Part shown: positions 1 through 5,308 of the stretch, piece by piece
How the letters are laid out: each line of letters begins with the position of its first letter
How positions within the stretch are numbered: the stretch's first letter is position 1
Assembly (NCBI GenBank): GCA_024275815.1
Contig: JAJRYI010000229.1
Span: 1 to 7,630 of the forward strand
Origin: Actinomycetes bacterium
Lineage (GTDB): Bacteria; Actinomycetota; Acidimicrobiia; Spongiisociales; UBA5794
DNA length: 7,630 bases
Reading direction: 5' to 3'
Notes under the pieces: model-generated
What the model was told of the DNA's origin: nothing
The model's database searches: none
The model's input: only the letters and a program-made list of their open reading frames with translations
Made by a program: the position numbers and the translations under genes

Positions 1-419
1 ACCGAGATGCGGTCGTACTCACCGGTCGTCGTGATGAGCGTGCTGGCACTCTCGCCGGGATCGATCGGCGCCGATCCGGCAACGACGACACTTCCAACGT
101 CGTCGTTCCCCATCAGTTCGTCGACGAGCACCGGTACGCCGCCGTTCTCGGCGAGTTGCTGCAGGCCGTTCGACGCCCTCTGGTTGCGCTTGAAGAGCCT
201 GAACGACCGTTCGTGTGCGGCGACGACAGCGGGTGTCAGTGTCTGGTTCTCCGTCAGATTCTCGACCGTGACACGGTACGTCGTTGTGCGGTCGTCGTCC
301 TCGTCGTCATGTGCGGATGCCGGAGCGGCGAATGCAGCGAACGAAGCGATCATGGCTGCTGCGATCAGCAGCACCCAGGCACGATGCCATCGAGACATCG
401 AGTGGTCGGATTGGTACAA
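1..419 (-). CDS. Secreted spondin-domain protein, N-terminal part (cut by window edge)
   Basis: The reverse strand encodes 139 residues and stays open to the window edge, so the C-terminus is missing. From a TTG start at 419 the N-terminus is polar and basic (HRAW), then a hydrophobic stretch of about 20 residues ends in an ASA-HD signal-peptidase-like site near residue 36. The mature part opens with an acidic DDEDDD run, followed by YRVTVENLTENQTLTPAVV, then FRLF and later VVVAG and PGESAS. This order (strand, 'VxNLTxxQ', 'PxVVAxH', 'FRLF') is what I recall of bacterial Spondin_N domains, a beta-sandwich fold related to F-spondin. The usual bacterial protein is about 200-260 residues. TTG 419 is preferred over ATG 398 because a GGAGG lies 6 nt before it, whereas ATG 398 has no ribosome site; both are in frame and keep the signal peptide. 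It is transcribed away from the response-regulator operon. Substrate or partner is unknown. Confidence 0.72.
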   Translation of the reverse strand, partial: MYQSDHSMSRWHRAWVLLIAAAMIASFAAFAAPASAHDDEDDDRTTTYRVTVENLTENQTLTPAVVAAHERSFRLFKRNQRASNGLQQLAENGGVPVLVDELMGNDDVGSVVVAGSAPIDPGESASTLITTTGEYDRIS

Positions 420-436
420 GTCACACCTCCTGTGTG
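417..436 (-). promoter_or_regulatory. Ribosome binding site in a hairpin loop, deciding a TTG start
   Basis: Read on the minus strand, CACAC (436-432) and GTGTG (426-422) form a 5-bp stem around the loop AGGAG (431-427). The Shine-Dalgarno AGGAGG therefore lies mostly in the loop and its last G pairs in the stem. TTG at 419-417 follows after 6 nt, a standard spacing, and is in frame with the spondin-domain protein. This supports TTG 419 as the start. Confidence 0.55.
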
Positions 437-484
437 TATGTCGAGAAGGATGCTGGGTCGGTATTGCGTCGAGAGGAACGGCCG

Positions 485-502
485 GTGAACAAACACTGAA
501 CA
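485..502. promoter_or_regulatory. Candidate OmpR/PhoB-type operator (11-bp direct repeat)
   Basis: TGAACA occurs at 486-491 and again at 497-502, an 11-bp start-to-start spacing, with 5 bp between copies. This matches the layout of binding sites for OmpR/PhoB winged-helix regulators, which bind head-to-tail as dimers to two direct half-sites one helical turn apart. It sits between the divergent spondin gene and the response-regulator gene, 38 bp before the latter's ATG, just upstream of where a -35 element would lie. Binding by the adjacent regulator is inference. Confidence 0.42.
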
Positions 503-504
503 CG

Positions 505-541
505 TCGGGAGTGCAGCGGTGGGTGCCGTACGATGCACGCA
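505..541 (+). promoter_or_regulatory. Candidate leaderless promoter of the two-component operon
   Basis: TACGAT at 529-534 fits the TANNNT -10 consensus and ends exactly 6 nt before the ATG at 541, so transcription could start at the A of the start codon. The -35 region (TCGGGA, 505-510, 18-bp spacer) is poor, as expected for an activator-dependent promoter. No convincing Shine-Dalgarno precedes ATG 541. Leaderless genes are common in actinobacteria. An alternative is an in-frame GTG at 523, with a weak GGGAG 11 nt upstream. Confidence 0.35.
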
Positions 542-1242
542 TGGTGTCGGGTACACAGCTGCGTAGGACGGTTCTCGTCGTCGATGACGAAGAGATGGTG
601 CGTGAAGTCGTCTGCACGTATCTGGAACGGGAGGGTTTCTCTACCGTGGAAGCGATCGATGGCCAGGCAGCGCTTGCCTCTGTTGCGCAACGTGAACCCG
701 ACCTCATCGTTCTCGACGTCATGCTGCCGAAGGTCGACGGATACACGGTGCTGTCGGAACTGAGGAAGCGGACACAAGTCCCGGTCATCCTGCTCACGGC
801 AAGGGCAGACGAAGTCGACCGTGTTCTCGGGCTGGAACTCGGAGCCGACGACTACGTCGTCAAGCCGTTCTCTCCCCGCGAGCTGACAGCTCGGGTGCGA
901 TCGGTGTTGCGGCGCTCCGGTGCCTCTGAGCACAGGACCGAGGTTCTCGAGTTCGACGGGATCACGATCGATGGGAAGACCCGTGAGGTGCGGATCGACG
1001 GCGAGATCGTGGCGATGCCACCCATGGAGTTCGACCTCCTCGCGTACCTTGCGTCGTCACCGCGTCAGGTCTTCACCCGGGGCCAGATCCTCGCACAGGT
1101 GTGGGGTTCGAGTGCACAGTGGCAGGATCCTTCGACCGTGACCGTTCATGTCCGTCGCTTGCGTCAGAAGATCGAAGCAGACGCCGACGATCCGCGACGC
1201 ATCGTCACGGTGTGGGGTCGCGGGTACCGGTTCGAGCCATGA
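541..1242 (+). CDS. OmpR/PhoB-family response regulator
   Basis: A 233-residue cytoplasmic transcription regulator, the normal length for the family. Residues about 10-123 form the receiver domain: acidic pair D15/D16, phospho-acceptor D59 in the motif LDVMLPKVDG, conserved T86 (LLTA), and K108 in the VKPF motif. Residues about 135-233 form the winged-helix DNA-binding domain, with the typical MEFDLLAYL, VFTRGQIL, VTVHVRRLRQKIE and GRGYRFEP segments. All key phosphotransfer residues are present, so it should be active. The stop codon overlaps the start of the histidine kinase (ATGA), giving an operon and a probable partner. The open frame continues upstream to position 7, but those residues lie opposite the spondin gene and lack domain similarity, so ATG 541 is used. 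The 11-bp direct repeat upstream suggests autoregulation. The signal and regulon cannot be read from sequence, so no gene symbol is given. Confidence 0.95.
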   Translation: MVSGTQLRRTVLVVDDEEMVREVVCTYLEREGFSTVEAIDGQAALASVAQREPDLIVLDVMLPKVDGYTVLSELRKRTQVPVILLTARADEVDRVLGLELGADDYVVKPFSPRELTARVRSVLRRSGASEHRTEVLEFDGITIDGKTREVRIDGEIVAMPPMEFDLLAYLASSPRQVFTRGQILAQVWGSSAQWQDPSTVTVHVRRLRQKIEADADDPRRIVTVWGRGYRFEP

Positions 1243-2420
1243 GAGCGATCCTCGTATCGGTCGCAGCCGTCCTCGCCGGCCTCGCCCTTTTCCAGATCAC
1301 GATGCAGCCTTCGGGTGCAGACCGCCTGGAACTGACGGTCATCTTCGTGATCATGGCGGTGGCGAGCGCGCTCGCTGCCATCCTCCTGCCGATCGCAGCG
1401 CGCAGGTCGCGCCGTCTGATAAACACGCTCTTCGCACTGTCGCTCATCTCGCTGCTGATCGCTGCGTTCGGGTTGTCCGTGGCCGCGAGCAGGATGTTCT
1501 TCTCCGACCACGACCTGACTCTCGTGCTCGTCGTTCTCGGTTTCGGTCTTCTCTCCTCGCTCGGGTTCGCTCTCTCTGCTACGAAGGCGCTCACCTCGGA
1601 TCTGTCCAGAATGGCAGACACGGCGCGTGAGGTCGCTGCAGGGGATCTCACAGCGAGGACGGGCGTGTCGAGGGTCGACGAGATCGGACAGCTTGCCCGG
1701 GGACTAGACGAGATGGCGGAGCATCTCGAGGCGGCCTCGGCTGCACGAATGCTCGAAGATGAGCGCCGCAGGCAGTTCTTTGCGGCAGTGGGACACGATC
1801 TACGCACGCCGCTCGCCTCGGCACAGGCTGCGACGGAGGCGCTTCGCGATGGTGTAGCTCCTGATCCGGAACGGTACTACGCGTCACTGCAGCGAGATCT
1901 CCAAGCTCTTCAGTCGCTGGTCGATGATCTCTTTCTGCTTGCCCGAATCCAGTCCGGCGACGTCGCGTACGACACGGTCAAGACCGACGTGACCGAGATA
2001 GCGGACGAGACGATCGAGGTGTTGTTGCCGGTGGCGACGAGAGCCAACGTCGAACTGACACTGGACGCAAGCGAACGGGTGATCGTGACGACGGCGGCCG
2101 AAGCGGTGTCGAGAGTGCTGCGTAACCTCGTCGACAACGCGATACGCCACGCACCGGCCGGATCGATCGTCGTCATCTCGGTCGAGAAAGGAGATGGTGC
2201 GACTGTGATCGTGCGCGACGAAGGCCCCGGATTCAGCGAAGGGTTCCTCCGAGAGGCGTTCGACTCGTTCAGCCGCTTCGATGCCGATCGCAGCCGCTCG
2301 ACGGGTGGGGCAGGTCTCGGCCTTGCGATCGCGAAGGGTTTCGTTACTGCTCTCGGCGGCCGGATCTGGGCTGAGTTGGGTCCCGGAGGAACCGTCGGCT
2401 TCAGCGTTCCCGATCGTTGA
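1239..2420 (+). CDS. Membrane sensor histidine kinase with four TM helices and HAMP domain
   Basis: A 393-residue inner-membrane kinase that should phosphorylate the regulator encoded just upstream. The ATG at 1239 overlaps that gene's TGA by 4 bp, so translation is probably coupled. Hydrophobic segments lie at about 3-21, 32-52, 62-82 and 94-114. Loops between them are about ten residues, so there is no separate extracytoplasmic sensor domain. HAMP covers about 115-165 (DEIGQLARGLDEMAEHL at its end). The H-box is FFAAVGHDLRTPLAS with phospho-acceptor H186. The N-box includes N296 and N300 (NLVDNAIRHA), the G1 box is DEGPG at 327-331, the F-box is FDSFSRF at 341-347, and the G2 box is GGAGLGL at 356-362. 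All catalytic boxes are intact. The short loops suggest sensing within or at the membrane, or of a membrane partner. An open frame extends upstream to 1101 but lies inside the regulator gene and is not used. Confidence 0.93.
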   Translation: MRAILVSVAAVLAGLALFQITMQPSGADRLELTVIFVIMAVASALAAILLPIAARRSRRLINTLFALSLISLLIAAFGLSVAASRMFFSDHDLTLVLVVLGFGLLSSLGFALSATKALTSDLSRMADTAREVAAGDLTARTGVSRVDEIGQLARGLDEMAEHLEAASAARMLEDERRRQFFAAVGHDLRTPLASAQAATEALRDGVAPDPERYYASLQRDLQALQSLVDDLFLLARIQSGDVAYDTVKTDVTEIADETIEVLLPVATRANVELTLDASERVIVTTAAEAVSRVLRNLVDNAIRHAPAGSIVVISVEKGDGATVIVRDEGPGFSEGFLREAFDSFSRFDADRSRSTGGAGLGLAIAKGFVTALGGRIWAELGPGGTVGFSVPDR

Positions 2421-2436
2421 TGTTGTCGGTACGGTG

Positions 2437-2454
2437 CGCCCTTGTCACAGGGCG
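2437..2454. terminator. Stem-loop at the convergent gene ends (kinase / transporter)
   Basis: CGCCCT (2437-2442) and AGGGCG (2449-2454) form a perfect 6-bp stem with a 6-nt loop, 16 nt past the kinase stop codon. The loop contains the stop codon of the opposing transporter gene. There is no T-run on either strand, so intrinsic termination is uncertain; such T-poor hairpins are often seen at actinobacterial gene ends. Confidence 0.35.
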
Positions 2455-3272
2455 AGGAACGCGACCGCCAGGATGGCCAATCCGATCCCGATCGACTGTC
2501 GCACGGTGGGATGTTCCTTGAGGATCAGGATCGCTGCGGCAACAGTGAACACGGGGTAGAGCGACGTCAGGACGACGTTGATGCCCATAGGACCCGTCTG
2601 GAGCGATACGAGGATCGCGAAGTTCGCGAGCATGTCGAAGGTTCCGGCGATGATCACGAACCGCATGATCTCCTTTGGTGGGACGGCTGCAGATCCGGCG
2701 ATCAACGCGACGCCAAACGCCACGGGAATGGCCGCAGACCGGGCAGCGACGAGGGGCCACAGACCGCTGTCGCTCGACGTTTGCGCGAGGGCGATGTAGA
2801 AGACGGCGAAGGCAACTGCGGCACCGAGCGCCTGGACGAGGAGCTTGAGAGTCAGTCTCTCACCGGATCGCTCACCAGCGATCAAGGCGACCGCGGTGAC
2901 CCCGAGGCCGACGCCTACCCAGTTGCCAGACGTGATCGACGCACCCAACGCGACATCCCACATCACGGGGAGCACGGCTGCAACGGTGCCGATGATCGGA
3001 GCGACGAGGGACATCGCACCCGCGGCGAGCGTCGAGTACAACAGGGCAAGACCGAGTAGGCCCACGAATCCGGCAACGGCACCGAAGATGAGGTCTGATG
3101 GTTGGACGTTGGGGGCCGGAACGACGATGACTCCCAGTGCCAGGAGCGGCGCACCGATCGTCGTCGACCATGCAGTGACACGCCAAACGCTGAGCTCTCG
3201 GGAGGCACGGCCGCCCGCGAAATCGGCGAGGCCGAAGAGCGCTGCAGATGCGATAGCGAGGAGTTGGCTCAT
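2445..3272 (-). CDS. EamA/DMT-superfamily transporter
   Basis: A 275-residue, highly hydrophobic protein with about ten predicted membrane helices in two similar halves, the standard size and layout of EamA (DMT) permeases. The first half ends with SLVAPIIGTVAAVLPVMW and a glycine-rich helix near residues 119-132. The second half repeats this as TSLYPVFTVAAAILILKEH near 236-254, with RQSIGIGLAILAVAFL after it. This 'P-x(n)-E-then-GxxLI' pattern at the end of each half is typical of the family. Such proteins move small metabolites such as amino acids, nucleosides or drugs; the substrate here cannot be predicted. ATG 3272 is the start: the protein begins directly with the first helix. There is no Shine-Dalgarno in front, but a TAGCCT at 3287-3282 could be a -10 element giving a very short leader. 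It is convergent with the kinase (24 bp between stops) and divergent from the repeat protein. No partner gene is evident. Confidence 0.9.
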   Translation of the reverse strand: MSQLLAIASAALFGLADFAGGRASRELSVWRVTAWSTTIGAPLLALGVIVVPAPNVQPSDLIFGAVAGFVGLLGLALLYSTLAAGAMSLVAPIIGTVAAVLPVMWDVALGASITSGNWVGVGLGVTAVALIAGERSGERLTLKLLVQALGAAVAFAVFYIALAQTSSDSGLWPLVAARSAAIPVAFGVALIAGSAAVPPKEIMRFVIIAGTFDMLANFAILVSLQTGPMGINVVLTSLYPVFTVAAAILILKEHPTVRQSIGIGLAILAVAFLAL

Positions 3273-3281
3273 GAGAACCGC

Positions 3282-3287
3282 AGGCTA
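3282..3287 (-). promoter_or_regulatory. Candidate -10 element of the transporter gene
   Basis: Read on the minus strand this is TAGCCT, matching TANNNT, 9 nt before the transporter's ATG. Transcription would begin within about 3 nt of the start codon. No recognisable -35 hexamer was found, so this is tentative. Confidence 0.22.
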
Positions 3288-3373
3288 GGGGTGGATGCGA
3301 GCACCGACGCCTGACGGCTCCCCGGCCCACGGTCCCGACACACCTCCCGTCGGTGTCGATTCGGTGCCGCCAC

Positions 3374-3405
3374 TACGCTGGCACCACCCAACGGAGGGAA
3401 CGAGG
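3374..3405 (+). promoter_or_regulatory. Candidate -10 element and ribosome site of the repeat-protein gene
   Basis: TACGCT at 3374-3379 could be a -10 element. A GAGG at 3402-3405 lies 5 nt before ATG 3411 and is a good Shine-Dalgarno; a second GGAGG at 3393-3397 is too far to be the main site. Unlike other starts in the window, this gene would have a normal short leader of about 25 nt. No clear -35 was seen. Confidence 0.35.
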
Positions 3406-3410
3406 AAACT

Positions 3411-3947
3411 ATGAGTACCGACGACAGCACACCAGGCTGGCCGGCACCTCTCGAGCCAACGGAAGATGTGAGCATCGAAACGACGTACTCCGAGATCGAT
3501 ATCACCGGGGACGGTGTGGTCGATGGTGTACGGTCGGTCCGCACAGAGGTTCACGAACTCGATGTCGACGGGGACGGTGTCACCGACATCGTTGAGACGA
3601 TCCGCATCGAGGAGACGGCCGTCGATGTCGACGGTGACGGCGTGATCGACGTGATCACCACGGTCGAGACATCCGAGACGGAGATGGATCTCACGGGTGA
3701 CGGCGTTGCAGACAGTGTCGAGATCACTGAGGTTCGCACGGTGGCGTACGACATCGAGGGTGACGGTATCCCTGGCGTCACACGCACCGAGGTGATCACG
3801 GCATCCGGAATCGCTCCGGACGCGAACGGCGAGTTGACCGACGTCGAAGCGAGCGGTGTTCGCCTGTTCGGACTCGACACCACCGGAGACGGCAACATCG
3901 ACGAGGTGGTCATCGAGGAACTCGACGTAGAGGTAGTCGAGGAGTAG
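3411..3947 (+). CDS. Acidic protein of 21-residue repeats with calcium-loop motifs
   Basis: A 178-residue protein I cannot assign to a named family. Its core is a loop of the form D-x-x-G-D-G-x-x-D at residues 30-38, 51-59, 72-80 and 93-101, a version lacking the last Asp at 114-122 (G122), and a good copy at 156-164. The starts are exactly 21 residues apart, and the 114-to-156 step is two periods. The missing unit is a degenerate PDANGELTD near 136-144. The loops resemble EF-hand/dockerin or thrombospondin type 3 calcium loops, but the linkers are Thr/Val/Ile/Glu-rich and look like beta-strands rather than helices. The protein has about 49 Asp/Glu, 6 Arg, no Lys and no Cys. There is no signal peptide or membrane segment, so secretion, if it occurs, would need another route. 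It starts at ATG 3411 with a good ribosome site. Calcium binding is inferred from the motif alone. Confidence 0.85.
   Translation: MSTDDSTPGWPAPLEPTEDVSIETTYSEIDITGDGVVDGVRSVRTEVHELDVDGDGVTDIVETIRIEETAVDVDGDGVIDVITTVETSETEMDLTGDGVADSVEITEVRTVAYDIEGDGIPGVTRTEVITASGIAPDANGELTDVEASGVRLFGLDTTGDGNIDEVVIEELDVEVVEE
3498..3902 (+). repeat. 63-bp in-frame tandem repeats within the acidic protein gene
   Basis: The coding repeat has a 63-bp period, with unit starts at 3498, 3561, 3624, 3687 and 3750, a diverged one near 3813, and a last one at 3876. The loop codons are the best conserved (compare GATGTCGACGG at 3561 and 3624), while the linkers have diverged, so the duplication is old and kept by selection on protein sequence. 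Confidence 0.8.
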
Positions 3948-3949
3948 AG

Positions 3950-3965
3950 GACCGCTGTCGCGGTC
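3950..3965 (+). terminator. Stem-loop directly after the repeat-protein gene
   Basis: GACCGC (3950-3955) and GCGGTC (3960-3965) form a perfect 6-bp stem with the 4-nt loop TGTC, starting 3 nt after the stop codon. It runs into the heptamer array instead of a T-run. It is probably a transcript end or an mRNA-stabilising hairpin; intrinsic termination is uncertain. Confidence 0.4.
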
Positions 3966-3984
3966 GGCTATCGGCTATCGGCTA
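3964..3984. repeat. Three perfect tandem heptamers (TCGGCTA)
   Basis: TCGGCTA occurs three times without interruption at 3964-3970, 3971-3977 and 3978-3984, in the gap between the convergent repeat-protein and M23 genes. The first copy shares two bases with the preceding hairpin. The 7-bp period does not fit a coding repeat, and no gene covers it. Confidence 0.8.
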
Positions 3985-4030
3985 AGCATCGGGCGCTGGC
4001 AACGTTGTATGACGAGGCTCTTCGTGCCGA

Positions 4031-4043
4031 CGGCCGATGGCCG
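4031..4043 (-). terminator. Stem-loop after the M23 gene
   Basis: CGGCC (4031-4035) and GGCCG (4039-4043) form a perfect 5-bp stem with a 3-nt loop, 16 nt beyond the M23 stop on the minus strand. It lacks a T-run, so its role as terminator is tentative. Confidence 0.28.
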
Positions 4044-4059
4044 AGAGTGCTCCATTTCC

Positions 4060-5166
4060 TCAGCACGCGGCTCGTACGGTGGGGTACGGGTTGACGTAGC
4101 GTCCGCCGACGATCATCCCGAGGTGCAGCACGTTCGTCGTGGCGTTCCCGGTGCTTCCAACGTAGCCGACGACCTGGCCCTGGGATACGCGTGACCCGTT
4201 GCTCAGCCCGCCCGGGTAGCTCGAGAGGTGCGCGTAGTAGTAGGTGATGCCGTCATCGCCGTAGACGTAGACCTGGCGTCCACCGAGCGGGTGATAGTTG
4301 AGCCGGACCGTCCCGGAACGCATTGCGACGAGCTTCGCTCCGAACCCTGCGAGCATGTCTGTCCCCTTGTGGGTCCGGCCTCCAGATCGTGGATAGCCCC
4401 ACGTGTCGATGAAGTACGACCCACCCGGGAGTGGGCAGTTGACACCCTGGGTCGCGGCCGGTACACCGGCGGCGCCTCCCGATGCCCTCGCTGCCTTGGC
4501 GGCGCGTGCCCTGGCTTCGGCTGCAGCCTTGCGGGCCTGCTCGGCCTTGTACTTGGCGTAGGCGGCTGCATACTTCTTCCTCGCTTCGTCGTGAAGCCGG
4601 TCGGCCTTCTCGCGGTCCTCCTGGAGGTGGGCTACGACGGACTCCTGTTCGACCCGGAGTGCTTGCACCTCCGTCTCCTTGTCGGTGAGTTCTGCTGTGA
4701 GGCGGTCCATCTGGCGGTTGACCGCGGCAAGTTGATCGAGTTGGCTGAGATCCCTCGTGGTCGCTTCGTCATAGAGCGCCTGGCTGGTGATCAGCTCCTG
4801 GATGTCGTTGGCGCTGAACGCTGCAGTGACCATGTTGCGGCCACCGCCGGTGTACGCCTCGTACACGAGGTTGCGTGCTCTCTCTTCGAGTGTGTCGACG
4901 TTGTCGCCGTACTCGACGATCGCATCGCCGAGTCTGTCGATGCGCCACTCGAGGTTGTAGATCTGGCCCTGGATACGCTCGAGATCTTCGAGACCCTGTG
5001 CAAGTTCGGCGTCGGCTTCGCGAAGCGCAGCGAACGCGCGCTCTTCGGCGGTCTTGGCCTTCTCTACCTGGCTCTTCGTCTGTGCGGACGCGGGAATCGC
5101 CACGACGGCCAGGAGTGCAAGCAGGAGTAGCGGGAGCAGCAGACGAAAGATACGTGGGTACATCAT
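4060..5166 (-). CDS. Secreted coiled-coil M23 (LytM) cell-wall peptidase or activator
   Basis: A 368-residue exported protein. Residues 1-28 are a signal peptide (basic start, leucine-rich core, ASA-QT cleavage site). Residues about 30-229 are charged and Ala/Glu/Arg-rich with heptad character and look like a coiled coil, as in EnvC- and PcsB-like proteins. Residues about 244-368 are the M23/LytM domain: THKGTD gives zinc ligands H266 and D270, YYYAHLSSY gives H313, and VLHLG gives H348. In active M23 enzymes the last motif is HxH; here the first position is V346, so one catalytic His seems to be missing while the zinc ligands remain. C244 and C368 flank the domain and may form a disulfide. 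Active relatives cut peptidoglycan cross-links; inactive LytM proteins activate amidases during cell separation. ATG 5166 is directly followed by a second ATG at 5163. No Shine-Dalgarno is seen; TACGCT at 5183-5178 could be a -10 giving a very short leader. Confidence 0.9.
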   Translation of the reverse strand: MMYPRIFRLLLPLLLLALLAVVAIPASAQTKSQVEKAKTAEERAFAALREADAELAQGLEDLERIQGQIYNLEWRIDRLGDAIVEYGDNVDTLEERARNLVYEAYTGGGRNMVTAAFSANDIQELITSQALYDEATTRDLSQLDQLAAVNRQMDRLTAELTDKETEVQALRVEQESVVAHLQEDREKADRLHDEARKKYAAAYAKYKAEQARKAAAEARARAAKAARASGGAAGVPAATQGVNCPLPGGSYFIDTWGYPRSGGRTHKGTDMLAGFGAKLVAMRSGTVRLNYHPLGGRQVYVYGDDGITYYYAHLSSYPGGLSNGSRVSQGQVVGYVGSTGNATTNVLHLGMIVGGRYVNPYPTVRAAC

Positions 5167-5247
5167 GGGGAGCCGTCAGCGTAACGGTGTAGTTCAGATA
5201 GCGACGGGCGGATAGACCCACACGGACGCTCGACATGTGTCTCTGGC

Positions 5248-5266
5248 GGACGGCGAAGCGCCATCC
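5248..5266. terminator. Weak stem-loop between the ligase and M23 genes
   Basis: GGA-C-GGCG (5248-5255) pairs with CGCC-A-TCC (5259-5266) with one internal mismatch and a 3-nt loop. It lies 42 nt past the ligase stop codon on the minus strand and may end that transcript before the M23 gene. There is no T-run. The rest of 5167-5308 shows no gene. Confidence 0.22.
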
Positions 5267-5308
5267 AGCGAGGGTGGCTCGGGTGCACTGCGGTCGATCG
5301 TAGGGCTC

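Noticed and set aside
7..540. Long N-terminal extension of the response regulator frame
   Set aside because: The frame is open by composition only. It lies opposite the spondin gene, has no domain similarity, and the receiver domain begins a few residues after ATG 541.
1101..1238. Upstream extension of the kinase frame
   Set aside because: It lies inside the DNA-binding domain of the regulator; the ATGA overlap at 1239 gives a natural coupled start directly before the first membrane helix.
3411..3947. Dockerin or EF-hand assignment for the acidic repeat protein
   Set aside because: Only the calcium-loop core matches. The helix residues expected around EF-hands and the paired dockerin layout are absent, and the exact 21-residue period with beta-like linkers does not fit.
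4228..5130. 300-residue plus-strand open frame opposite the M23 gene
   Set aside because: The minus strand shows a signal peptide and intact M23 motifs; the plus frame shows no recognisable domain and arises from GC-rich codon use.
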